Positions 20,235-28,770 are shown, counted from the first letter of the stretch. The stretch: DNA of 37,663 bases from Blastococcus sp. (GCA_025963345.1 JAOPUS010000019.1:1-37663); one strand, 5' to 3'. Notes: generated by a model not told the origin, from the sequence alone. Numbers and translations: made by a program.

Positions 20235-21257
20235 ATGCGTCGAGAACTGTCCCGGCCGGCCCGCGTCCTCGCGGTCACGAGCGTGGTCCTCGGTGCGCTC
20301 GCCGCACCGGTATCGACCGCCTCGGCTGCGCCGGGTAACGCGCCCTCCACCTTCGCCGTGATCGGCGACATCCCCTACGGGACCGCGCAGATCGCGAACT
20401 TCCACAACGTCGTCGACCAGATCAACGCTGACCCGAAGGTGAGCTTCGTCGACCACCTCGGTGACATCAAGAGCGGGTCGAGCACCTGCGACGACGCCTA
20501 CTTCGCGTTCATCCGCCAGCAGTTCGACCGATTCCAGGACCCGCTCGTCTACACCCCCGGCGACAACGAGTGGACCGATTGCCACCGAGCCAACAATGGC
20601 TCGTACAACCCACTCGAGCGCCTGCAGGCGGTGCGGAACACCTTCTTCGACCGCCCCGGCCGCACGCTCGGGCAGCAGAGCGTCGGGGTGTCCTCGCAGG
20701 CTCGCCGCGGCCTGCCCGAGAACGTCTCCTACACCCGCGCCGGCGTGGCGTTCGCGGCGCTGCACGTCGTGGGGAGCGACAACTCGCTGCTGCCCTGGAC
20801 CGGCAACACCGCGCCGACACCGGAGCAGGCCGCCGAGGAGCAGCGCCGCACGCAGGGGGTCATCGACCTGATCAACCGCACCTTCGAGCAGGCCGAGGGG
20901 GCCCGGCGGGCGGTCGTGCTGATGATGCAGGCGGACATGTTCGACCCGACCGTCGGAACGCCGAACCAGAGCGACTACAGCGCCTTCACACCGATCGTGC
21001 GCACCGTCGCCCAGCGGGCCGCCGAGTTCGAGGGGCCGGTCTACCTGCTCAACGGCGACAGCCACCAGTACAACGCCGATCACCCGCTGGCCCCGGGCTC
21101 GTCGTGGCTCTCGTTCTACGGCGTCGACACGGCGGCCGACAACCTCACGCGGATCACCATCGACGGGGCGACGGGGGTCAACGACTACCTGCGGATGACG
21201 GTGAACCCGCGCAGCAGCCCGGTCCTGACCTGGGAGCGGGTGCCCTTCAGCTCGTGA
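20235..21257 (+). CDS. Secreted metallophosphoesterase
   Basis: Signal peptide 'ARVLAVTSVVLGALAAPVSTASAAPG'; 'FAVIGDIPYG', 'HLGDIKSG', 'YTPGDNEWTDCH', 'YLLNGDSHQYNADHPL'. Confidence 0.85.
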   Translation: MRRELSRPARVLAVTSVVLGALAAPVSTASAAPGNAPSTFAVIGDIPYGTAQIANFHNVVDQINADPKVSFVDHLGDIKSGSSTCDDAYFAFIRQQFDRFQDPLVYTPGDNEWTDCHRANNGSYNPLERLQAVRNTFFDRPGRTLGQQSVGVSSQARRGLPENVSYTRAGVAFAALHVVGSDNSLLPWTGNTAPTPEQAAEEQRRTQGVIDLINRTFEQAEGARRAVVLMMQADMFDPTVGTPNQSDYSAFTPIVRTVAQRAAEFEGPVYLLNGDSHQYNADHPLAPGSSWLSFYGVDTAADNLTRITIDGATGVNDYLRMTVNPRSSPVLTWERVPFSS

Positions 21258-22164
21258 GACCGCCGGCGGGGGCCGGCGGGAGGATGCGCTCGATCACCTC
21301 GGCGGGCATGAGCCCGGCCTTGCCGAAGCGCCGTGCGGCCTCGAGGAACTGCGGAGCGCTCGTGGCGAGGTCCTCCAGCATCTCCCTGGCCGCGTCCTCC
21401 CGGCCGGCCAGCGCAGCGACCACGGCCCGCCACATCAGCTGGTCGGGCTCGGTGACCGGGTCCATCGGGCGGAGCAGTTCGAGTTCGCGGTCGGCGGTGA
21501 CCGGGTCGCCGTCGATCGCCTGCTGGAAGGCGCGGACGACGTCCTGGTAGCGGGCGCGCGTGACGAGGAGATCGGCCAGCGCGGCGACGGGATCGGTCGA
21601 GTCGTCCACCCGGAGGTCGACCACCGCGTCGTGCCAGGGCCGGCCGGTCGTGGTCGCCCGGATGACCATGATCGCCGCGGAGCGCCGTCCCCGGAAGTCG
21701 CCGCCGGCCTCCTCGGCCGCCTGCAGCGCACTGAGCAGGCGCTGGGCGAGCGGTCCACCGGAGTTCTCGAAGCGCTCGACCATGGTCTCCCAGACCAGCG
21801 GCGACGCGGCCATGTTGGCCAGGGCGACGCAGGTGTCGCCGATGAGGTGGCCGGCGGCATCGACGCAGTGGTCGCCGGTGTAGGCAGCCAGGTCACCGTT
21901 CACCCCGAGGACGGCGACCTGGCGGCGCTGCGGCTGCGGATCGACGCTGCTCAGCGCGGTGAGCACCTCCTGGGCGGTGAACCCGCCCTGCAGCAGGTCC
22001 AGGCCGACCGAGCCGTACATCGGCTCGGCCATCGACTGGGTGGCGATGACGCCGTGTCCGGGCAGGGCGAAGGGCACGCTGTTGCCGACGGCGAAGGCCT
22101 GCGACTGGGTGGCGACGCCCATCTCTCCGGTGTCGGGGTCGCGGGCGACGATCGAGTAGGTCAC
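21247..22164 (-). CDS. DUF1028 domain-containing protein
   Basis: 'MTYSIVARDPDTGEMGVATQSQAFAVGNSVPFALPGHGVIATQSMAEPMYGSVGLDLLQGG' and 'TGDHCVDAAGHLIGDTCVALANMAAS' are characteristic. Confidence 0.92.
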   Translation of the reverse strand: MTYSIVARDPDTGEMGVATQSQAFAVGNSVPFALPGHGVIATQSMAEPMYGSVGLDLLQGGFTAQEVLTALSSVDPQPQRRQVAVLGVNGDLAAYTGDHCVDAAGHLIGDTCVALANMAASPLVWETMVERFENSGGPLAQRLLSALQAAEEAGGDFRGRRSAAIMVIRATTTGRPWHDAVVDLRVDDSTDPVAALADLLVTRARYQDVVRAFQQAIDGDPVTADRELELLRPMDPVTEPDQLMWRAVVAALAGREDAAREMLEDLATSAPQFLEAARRFGKAGLMPAEVIERILPPAPAGGLTS

Positions 22165-22205
22165 CCGACTGACCTACCCGGGTCACCCCCGGTCGGCAAA
22201 CCCGG

Positions 22206-22592
22206 TCAGGCCGCCGGCAGCGCGCGGAGCAGCCGCGCACGCAGCGCCACCGCGGCCGCGACGTTGCCGTCGTCGTCCCGCTGACCGGTGATCTGCCGGC
22301 CCGGTCCGGCCACCGCGCGGGCCACCAACCGGGTCGCGGCGACCAGATCCCGGACGACGACGACGCCCGGACCGTCGTCGAGACACGTCCCCGCGTCTTC
22401 GCCGAGTCCCCGGGCAGCGGTCCGGGTGAGCGCCGAGAGCTCGACCAGCGCACGCCCGGCCGGCGTTCTCCCGGAGAAGAGGTCGGCGTCCCGCTCGGCA
22501 CACGCGAGCAGGACGTCGTCCAGCACTGCCAGCAGCACGTCGGGCCAGGCGGTGGTCGACCCGGCGTCGGTTCGTTCCCTCGTGATCGTCAT
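22206..22592 (-). CDS. Hypothetical protein
   Basis: 128 aa ORF with ATG at 22592, RBS AAGGAG 5 nt upstream, actinobacterial codon usage. Confidence 0.65.
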   Translation of the reverse strand: MTITRERTDAGSTTAWPDVLLAVLDDVLLACAERDADLFSGRTPAGRALVELSALTRTAARGLGEDAGTCLDDGPGVVVVRDLVAATRLVARAVAGPGRQITGQRDDDGNVAAAVALRARLLRALPAA

Positions 22593-22595
22593 GGC

Positions 22596-22614
22596 GGCTC
22601 CTTGTCGAGGAGCC
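22596..22614 (-). promoter_or_regulatory. 5'-UTR hairpin occluding the Shine-Dalgarno of the 22206-22592 gene
   Basis: On the minus strand: GGCTCCT-cgaca-AGGAGCC-gccATG; perfect 7-bp stem, AGGAG in the 3' arm. Confidence 0.6.
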
Positions 22615-22630
22615 CACCGTCGCGCCGGGG

Positions 22631-22651
22631 CGTGTGACGAACCGTGTGACG
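22631..22651 (-). repeat. Direct repeat CGTCACACG x2 with 12-nt period
   Basis: Plus strand cgtgtgacg at 22631-22639 and 22643-22651, about 40-60 bp before the minus-strand ATG at 22592. Confidence 0.6.
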
Positions 22652-22667
22652 CCAGGCCGGGCCCCGA

Positions 22668-23663
22668 TCAGCCGCGCACGGGCTCCATCTCCATCGCCTC
22701 GGCGGTGAGGGTCACCGACCGCAGCCGGTCCTCGACCGTGGGCGCCTGGTGGGCGGTGATCAGCTCGTCGGCGTCGGCCCGCTTCCGGAATCGGTCGAGG
22801 TACTCCCCCACCTCGGCGGGCGTGCCGACGGCGGCGTAGGTGAGCATCTGGTCGACGTGCTGTGCCGCGCCCTGGGCCAGGAGCTGGTCGGCCTGCTCGT
22901 CGGTGAGCGCCTGCCCGCGGCCGAACAGGGCGATCGCGCGGGCCCGCCGTGACTCCACGAGCTGTTCCTGCGCCTGCTCCGAGGTGTCGGCGGCGAGGAC
23001 GTTCACACCGGCGATGACGTACGGCTCGGAGAGCTGCGCGGAGGGGCGGAACTCGCGCCGGTAGGCGGCGACGGCGGACTCGAGCATCTGCGGCGCGAAG
23101 TGCGACGCGAACGCGTAGGGCAGCCCGAGCGCGGCGGCCAGCGTGGCACCGAACATGGACGAGCCCAGGATGTAGAGCGGTACCCGCGAGCCCTTGCCGG
23201 GGATCGCGTCGACGCCGGGCACGCGGGTCTCCCCGGCCAGGTAGGCCTGCAGTTCCAGCACGTCCTGGGGGAAGGTGTCGGCCGACTTGGGGTCGCGGCG
23301 CAGCGCGTACATCGTGTTCTGGTCGGAGCCTGGTGCGCGGCCCAGGCCGAGGTCGATCCGGCCGGGGTACATCGCATCGAGGGTGCCGAACTGCTCGGCG
23401 ATGGTCAGCGGGGAATGGTTGGGCAGCATGACGCCACCGGCGCCGAGGCGGATCGTGTTCGTCTTCGCTCCGACGTGCGCGATGAGCACGCTGGTCGCCG
23501 ACGAGGCGATCGACGTCATGTTGTGGTGCTCGGCGTACCAGACCCGCTTGTAGTCGTGCTCCTCCGCGCGCTGGGCGAGGGCGACGCTGGCGGCGATGCT
23601 GCTGCTCGCGGTATCGCCGCGGGCGATGGGTGCCAGGTCGAGGATGGACAACGGGATGCGCAT
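22668..23663 (-). CDS. LLM class flavin-dependent oxidoreductase (luciferase-like)
   Basis: '[12 protein letters not shown]', '[47 protein letters not shown]', '[16 protein letters not shown]'. Confidence 0.95.
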   Translation of the reverse strand: MRIPLSILDLAPIARGDTASSSIAASVALAQRAEEHDYKRVWYAEHHNMTSIASSATSVLIAHVGAKTNTIRLGAGGVMLPNHSPLTIAEQFGTLDAMYPGRIDLGLGRAPGSDQNTMYALRRDPKSADTFPQDVLELQAYLAGETRVPGVDAIPGKGSRVPLYILGSSMFGATLAAALGLPYAFASHFAPQMLESAVAAYRREFRPSAQLSEPYVIAGVNVLAADTSEQAQEQLVESRRARAIALFGRGQALTDEQADQLLAQGAAQHVDQMLTYAAVGTPAEVGEYLDRFRKRADADELITAHQAPTVEDRLRSVTLTAEAMEMEPVRG

Positions 23664-23844
23664 TGGAGTGGTGCCCTTCGCTTGGTTACCCGGCCCAACG
23701 CGGTTGCCTCCGACGTGCTTCCCATGGTCCTCCGAAGTTGCCGGGACCGCGCAGATACACCTGTCTCGGCGCCCCGGGACGGGTGTAGAACGGCCCGCGT
23801 CACTGCGGGCCGGGCGGCCCGCCAGGGGGAGTCTCGAAGGAACG

Positions 23845-24290
23845 ATCGTCAAGCAGACCTACCGCGTCGTGTCCGGGTTGATCGCCCTGGGCGTGCTCGT
23901 CCAGGCGGCGGATGTCGCCCTCGGCTGGTTCAGCGCCATCCACGACCTCGACAACGGTCGCGTGATCGACGAGAACTACGACGGCAACGCCGGCCACGTG
24001 CTGCACGGCTCGTGGGCCTCGACGTCATACCGGCGCTCGGGCTGATCCTGCTCGTCGTCTCCTTCTTCGCGGCGAAGACCGTCCCCGGCGCCCGCACGTG
24101 GGCCGGCATCGTCTTCGTCCTGATCCTCCTGCAGGTGACCCTGGCCTTCATCGCGCTCGGCGTCCCCATCGTCGGGGCCCTGCACGGCCTCAACGCGCTC
24201 GCCGTCCTCGGCGCCGCGGTGCGGGCGATGATGCTGACCCGCGACGACGGCGGCACCCGCCGCGACAGAGCACCGGCTCGTCGGTCCCGG
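23845..24290 (+). pseudogene. Small membrane protein gene (DUF6220-like), start codon lost and frameshifted
   Basis: '[27 protein letters not shown]...GHVLHGSW' (frame 1) continues as 'GLDVIPALGLILLVVSFFAAKTVPGARTWAGIVFVLILLQVTLAFIALGVPIVGALHGLNALAVLGAAVRAMM' (frame 3); one base missing near 24015. Expected start reads ATC (23845) after GAAGGA. Confidence 0.65.
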
Positions 24291-24299
24291 AGGCCTCGC

Positions 24300-24725
24300 G
24301 TCCTGTCAACTGACGTCCGCCGTCGTTGGCGGCTGCTCGTCCCGGCGGTCGTCGCCGTCCTGCTCCTGAGCGGGCTCGGCTGGTACTGGTTCGTGAGACC
24401 TGGTGCAGGACGTCGTGCGGATGACGGTCGTCAACGACAGCGGCGACGTGCACCCGATGCACCTGCACCTGCACGGGCACCACGCAGCCGTCCTGTCCCG
24501 GGACGGCGTCCCTTGGACCGGCAGTCCGTGGCGGGTCGACTCGCTCGACGTCGCCGACGGCGAGACCTACGAGATCGCCTTCGTCGCGGACAACCCGGGC
24601 ATCTGGAGATGGACCACTGCCACAATCTCGAGCACGCTCAGTACGGTCTCGTGGCGCACCTGGCCCATGCCGGCGTCAGCGAGCCCTACCGGGTCGGCGG
24701 CGGAACGGCCAACGAGCCGGAGTGA
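24300..24725 (+). pseudogene. Multicopper oxidase remnant: N-terminal TM anchor fused to C-terminal Cu-binding segment
   Basis: TM 'RRRWRLLVPAVVAVLLLSGLGWYWFVR' (frame 3) joins directly to 'VQDVVRMTVVNDSGDVHPMHLHLHGHHAAVLSRDGVPWTG...FVADNPGIW' (frame 1), then 'MDHCHNLEHAQYGLVAHLAHAG' (frame 3); the central cupredoxin domains are absent. Confidence 0.75.
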
Positions 24726-25327
24726 CCCGTCCCGGACGGCGGAGGCCCGACGTCGACGGCGGCGTGCAGGAGCGCCTGGGCGGACCAGCGCATCAGCGCG
24801 AGGGCCTCGTCCCGCGGCAACGCGGCGACGTCGGTGAGCCAGACGAGGGCCTCGATCCCCGTGGCACTGCGGACGGCGAGGGCGAGCCGGTGCACCTGGT
24901 CGTCGGTGAGCCGGTCGCGGAGCGGCTCCAGGGCCTCCTCGATCCACCCGATGGCCCGGCCCTGACGCAGGGGCAACGCGGCCCGCTCGGCGTCCGGCAG
25001 TTCCAGGGAGAGCCGCAACATCGTGCGCTGCTGCTGCTCGGTGTCGCTGATGAGCTCGGTGAACCGCTCGACGACGTCCTGCAACCGCTCCCCCGGGTCG
25101 TTCGAGACGTCGGGCGACAGCAGGGAGGAAGCCACCGTTTCGGGGTGGGCCGCCACGAGCAGCGACCGCTGATTCGGGAAGTACCGGTAGGCCGTGGTCC
25201 TCGAGATGCCGGCCCGCTCCGCGGCGTGCTCCACCGTCGGCGCCGTCCCCAGCGTCACCAACTCGCGGGCCGCGTCGATCAGCGCCTGCCGGGTGCGCTG
25301 CTTCTGCCGCCATCTGCCGGTCGACAT
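24686..25327 (-). CDS. TetR family transcriptional regulator
   Basis: 'RQALIDAARELVTLGTAPTVEHAAERAGISRTTAYRYFPNQRSLLVAAHPE' HTH. ATG 25327 or GTG 25345. Confidence 0.92.
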   Translation of the reverse strand: MSTGRWRQKQRTRQALIDAARELVTLGTAPTVEHAAERAGISRTTAYRYFPNQRSLLVAAHPETVASSLLSPDVSNDPGERLQDVVERFTELISDTEQQQRTMLRLSLELPDAERAALPLRQGRAIGWIEEALEPLRDRLTDDQVHRLALAVRSATGIEALVWLTDVAALPRDEALALMRWSAQALLHAAVDVGPPPSGTGHSGSLAVPPPTR

Positions 25328-25367
25328 GCCGGTCTCGGTTGACACGCCGCTCACGGTACTGGAGTGT

Positions 25368-25395
25368 CCTTCATGGGATATTAGTCCCATAAAGG
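25368..25395. promoter_or_regulatory. TetR-type operator between the TetR and cupin genes
   Basis: CCTT-c-ATGGGA-tattag-TCCCAT-a-AAGG: 28-bp near-perfect palindrome in the divergent intergenic region. Confidence 0.75.
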
Positions 25396-25417
25396 GTGGG
25401 TGACAGGAGGCCCGGCG

Positions 25418-25909
25418 ATGACAGGTTCCGCAACGCTCCCGGCGATGGTCCGGGCGGCTGGAGACGGGCCCGAGCGGTGGTTCTACGGCGGCGGTGTACA
25501 CACCTGGCTGGCCACCGCGGAGGAGACCGGGGGCGCGTTCCTGCTCTTCGAGGACGCGATGGACGCGGGCAAGAGGACGCCGCTGCACACCCATCCCGAG
25601 GCGGACGAGACGATGTACGTGCTGCACGGCGAGATCATCATGCACCTGGACGGCACCGACGAGCGCATCCGCGCCGGGGGTCTGGTCGTCGCTCCGCGCG
25701 GCCTGCCCCACGCATTCCTGGTCACCGCGGACGACACCCGGCTGCTCTGCCTGCAGACCCCGGGGTGCTGCCAGTCCTTCTACTTCGGGGCCAGCGAACC
25801 GCTCACGCCGGAGACGATCCGGGCCGTGGACTTCGACCGGATCCGGGCGTCCGGCGCCGCGAACGGCGGCATCGAGATCCTCGGCCCGCCACCGTTCCCT
25901 CAGTCCTAG
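25418..25909 (+). CDS. Cupin domain protein
   Basis: 'RTPLHTHPEADETMYVLHGEIIMHLDGTDERIRAGGLVVAPRGLPHAF'; AGGAGG at 25405-25410. Confidence 0.92.
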   Translation: MTGSATLPAMVRAAGDGPERWFYGGGVHTWLATAEETGGAFLLFEDAMDAGKRTPLHTHPEADETMYVLHGEIIMHLDGTDERIRAGGLVVAPRGLPHAFLVTADDTRLLCLQTPGCCQSFYFGASEPLTPETIRAVDFDRIRASGAANGGIEILGPPPFPQS

Positions 25910-25922
25910 CGACACCCCCCGA

Positions 25923-25967
25923 CGGTCACCCGGGTCACACGGGCAACGTCACCACCCCGGGTGACCG
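25923..25967 (+). terminator. Hairpin after the cupin gene
   Basis: cggtcacccggg (25923-25934) / cccgggtgaccg (25956-25967), perfect 12-bp arms, 14 bp after the stop. Confidence 0.6.
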
Positions 25968-26001
25968 CGCCGGCCGTGTTCGACGATCCGGGCCTCATCC
26001 G

Positions 26002-26712
26002 GTGGTAGAACGCGGCGTGCCTGCGAACCCGGCGCGGAAGGAACGGCGCGGCGAGGCCCGGCTGCCGGCCGCACTCGCCGTCCTGGCCGCCATCGCCCTC
26101 TACGCCTTGCTGCCCGAGACCCTCCTGGTGGTGCCCCGCTTCGTCATCCCCGGGCTCGGTCTCCTGCTGCTGGTGGCCCTCGTCGTGGTCAACCCCCGAC
26201 GGCTCACCCGCCAGACGCGGCTCTCCCGGGTCGCCTCGCTCGGCCTCGTCGCCCTCATCGGCCTGGCGAACACCGTCGCCCTCGTCCTGCTGCTGCGCGC
26301 CCTGCTGGCCAGTGAGGTGCAGGACGGCCGGGCGTTGCTCACGGCGGCGCTGCAGGTGTGGTTGACGAACGTGATCGTGTTCGGCCTGGCCTTCTGGGAG
26401 CTGGACCGGGGCGGCCCGGTCGCCCGCACCCAGAAGCCGCGCGAACAGCTGAATCCCGCGGATTTCCGGTTCGCGCAGGACGAGGACCACGACACCGTCC
26501 ACGAGGTCGCCGTCGGCTCCAGCAAGCTGGCGGACTGGGTGCCCGCCCTGCACGACTACCTCTACGTCTCGCTCACGAACTCCAGCGCGTTCAGCCCCAC
26601 CGACACGATGCCGCTCACCGGCCGCGCGAAACTGCTCATGGGCCTGGAGTCCTCGAGCGCGCTGATCGTGTCGGTACTCGTCATCTCACGGGGCGTCGGC
26701 ATCCTGCAGTAG
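26002..26712 (+). CDS. DUF1345-like membrane protein
   Basis: Several TM segments; C-terminal 'HDYLYVSLTNSSAFSPTDTMPLTGRAKLLMGLESSSALIVSVLVISRGVGIL'. Start GTG 26002 or 26017. Confidence 0.8.
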   Translation: MVERGVPANPARKERRGEARLPAALAVLAAIALYALLPETLLVVPRFVIPGLGLLLLVALVVVNPRRLTRQTRLSRVASLGLVALIGLANTVALVLLLRALLASEVQDGRALLTAALQVWLTNVIVFGLAFWELDRGGPVARTQKPREQLNPADFRFAQDEDHDTVHEVAVGSSKLADWVPALHDYLYVSLTNSSAFSPTDTMPLTGRAKLLMGLESSSALIVSVLVISRGVGILQ

Positions 26713-26795
26713 CGCTGTCACACCTGCACCCCGGCGCGAGGCATGGGCCTACCGTGCCCGCTGACTCACCCGTCTCCGCCGTGCACCGGGTCCGG

Positions 26796-27013
26796 ATGAT
26801 CACGGGCAAGGACGGCGATCCGCTCGAGAGGTCGAGCTGCTCACCGAGTCGCTGATCAACAACGACGGCGTCCTGCGTGGAACAACGTGATCAAGCACGT
26901 CCCCGCCGAGTCCGTACTGAAGCTCGAGATCGGTGACCGCATCCGGCTCACCGCCGGCGACTTCGAGCGTCGCGACGGCCTTCCTCGCCGACCTCGAGCG
27001 GACATTCCTCTAG
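26796..27013 (+). pseudogene. Small conserved actinobacterial protein gene with three frameshifts
   Basis: Frames 0 to 2 to 1 to 2 are needed to read 'MITGKDGDPL / EVELLTESLINNDGVLRG / NNVIKHVPAESVLKLEIGDRIRLTAGDFER / ATAFLADLERTFL*'. Confidence 0.7.
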
Positions 27014-27621
27014 CGGCTCTGCAGCGCGTCGAGCGCGACGGCCATGCAGGCCGCGACGCGGAAGTCCAGGCGCGGATCGGGGACGGTCACCTCGTAACGG
27101 TCCCGAATGGCCTTCTGCCGTTCGCTGACCAGCACCGTCTGTCCGGTCTCGGTGTCGACGAAGTCGAAGTGGAAGATGAACGGCACCCAGATGTCGCCGA
27201 TGTAAGGGATGAAGTCCCAGATCCGACGGAGGATGGCGATCACCGGGCGCCGTTCACGGCCGACGGCATTGATCCCGGGCGCCGACAGGTTCCAGGTCGA
27301 GCGCAGCAGGCTGGCGCCGAAGGCCTTGCTGAAGCAGCCGAGCACCTGGCCGTTCTCGTCGTACACGTCGTGCTCGGCGTGGACGTCGAGCCGCTGCCGC
27401 GCCTTGAAGGAGAACACCCGGCGGCTCTTGGACTCGTCGGCGAAGAAGATCACTTCTTCCTTGAGCTTCATCCGCTTCTGCTCGGCCAGCGCCATCAGCT
27501 GGCCTTCGCTGCCGTCGGGGTTCGCAGCACGGATCTCGTACCGGTTGACCATCACGGTGATCCGCTGCTTGACGAAGAACTTGGGCACGACCATCGCGGC
27601 CGGCTGCTGTCCTGAGGGCAT
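27010..27621 (-). CDS. LURP-one-related / tubby-like family protein
   Basis: 'FFVKQRITVMVNRYEIRAANPDG', 'EEVIFFADESKSRRVFSFKARQRLDVHAEHDVYDENGQVLGCFSK'. Confidence 0.85.
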   Translation of the reverse strand: MPSGQQPAAMVVPKFFVKQRITVMVNRYEIRAANPDGSEGQLMALAEQKRMKLKEEVIFFADESKSRRVFSFKARQRLDVHAEHDVYDENGQVLGCFSKAFGASLLRSTWNLSAPGINAVGRERRPVIAILRRIWDFIPYIGDIWVPFIFHFDFVDTETGQTVLVSERQKAIRDRYEVTVPDPRLDFRVAACMAVALDALQSR

Positions 27622-27729
27622 GGTCACGGCGGTGTCTCCCGTACGGGTCGGCGATGGCAGGACGCCCATCCTGGCGTAAGACCGGGTGCCCGCCACGTTC
27701 CCCACGCGTGACGGGCAGCCCGGACGCCG

Positions 27730-27975
27730 TCAGCTGCCGTGCCGGTGCGCCAGTTCCTCGCCGGTCTGCGCCGGGTAGTCGGCCGCCCGCTCGAAGGGCA
27801 TCTCCGGGTGCTTGCCCGGCGTGTGGTCGACCACCTCCGGGTGCACCTGCTCGTACTCGCTCTCCTCCGCGAGTTCCGCGCCCGTCTCGCTCGGGTAGTC
27901 CGACGCGATCTGAGGGGGGTTCAGCCCCGCCTCGTCCTGTGCGTCCGGGTGACCGTTCGTCGAGTCCTGCGCCAT
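27730..27975 (-). CDS. Small acidic protein with internal duplicated motif
   Basis: 81 aa; 'ASDYPSETGAELAEE' and 'AADYPAQTGEELAHR'; AGAGGAG RBS before ATG. Confidence 0.75.
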   Translation of the reverse strand: MAQDSTNGHPDAQDEAGLNPPQIASDYPSETGAELAEESEYEQVHPEVVDHTPGKHPEMPFERAADYPAQTGEELAHRHGS

Positions 27976-28115
27976 GACCGTCTCCTCTGTCTCGGATGTC
28001 CTCGCGCACCATGCCCACCAGGGGCTTCCGGTAGTCGCCCGGCATCGGCGGCCGACCGGGGCAGGGCTGCCGGCGGGGTGCGCACCGCCAGGCCCCTGCA
28101 GTTAGGGAGTTGCGG

Positions 28116-28652
28116 TCAGGCGAGCAGGGCGTCGAGGTCGGCCCGGATCTCCTCGGGCGTCACAGTGGGCTCGTAGCGGCGGACCACCTCGCCGTCGGGC
28201 GCGATGAGGAACTTGGTGAAGTTCCACTTGACGTCGTCCGTGCCGACCATCTCCGGCCGGTTGGTGCTGATGTGCTCCCACAGCCGGCCGGAGTCGGGCC
28301 CGAAGTCCCCAGGCGCCTCGGCGCGCAGGTAGGCGAACAACGGCTCGGCATCGGGACCGTTGACGTCGACCTTCTTCAGCACCGGGAAGGTGACGTCGTA
28401 GCTCACCGAGCAGAAGTCCTGGATCTCGGCGTCGGTGCCCGGCTCCTGCTCGCCGAACTGGTTGCAGGGGAACCCGAGGATCTCCAGGCCCCGTTCCCGG
28501 GACTCCCGGTAGAGCGCCTCCAGGCCCTCGTACTGCGGGGTCAGCCCGCACTTGCTGGCCACGTTGACCACGAGGACCACGCGGCCCTCGTAGTCGCGCA
28601 GCGACCGGTCGGTGCCATCGGCGGTGGTCACCGTGAAGTCATGGGCGTTCAT
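28116..28652 (-). CDS. Glutathione peroxidase (Cys type)
   Basis: 'VLVVNVASKCGLTPQYEGLEALY', 'GLEILGFPCNQFGEQEPG', 'VKWNFTKFLI'. Confidence 0.97.
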   Translation of the reverse strand: MNAHDFTVTTADGTDRSLRDYEGRVVLVVNVASKCGLTPQYEGLEALYRESRERGLEILGFPCNQFGEQEPGTDAEIQDFCSVSYDVTFPVLKKVDVNGPDAEPLFAYLRAEAPGDFGPDSGRLWEHISTNRPEMVGTDDVKWNFTKFLIAPDGEVVRRYEPTVTPEEIRADLDALLA

Positions 28653-28770
28653 GCGCGGGTCCTCTCGGCGGAGCGAGTTGTGGCGGAACGACGGGCAACG
28701 GCCGGAGGTTATCCCGGCACCCTTCCGGTAACCATGTCCGCAGGCCCGTTCTTCCGGCTATGGTCGGGAC

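Noticed and set aside
22165-22205. Overlapping ggtcac/gtgacc-type repeats between the DUF1028 gene and the hypothetical gene
   Set aside because: Several short imperfect pairings but no single convincing stem; could be a weak terminator, not supportable.
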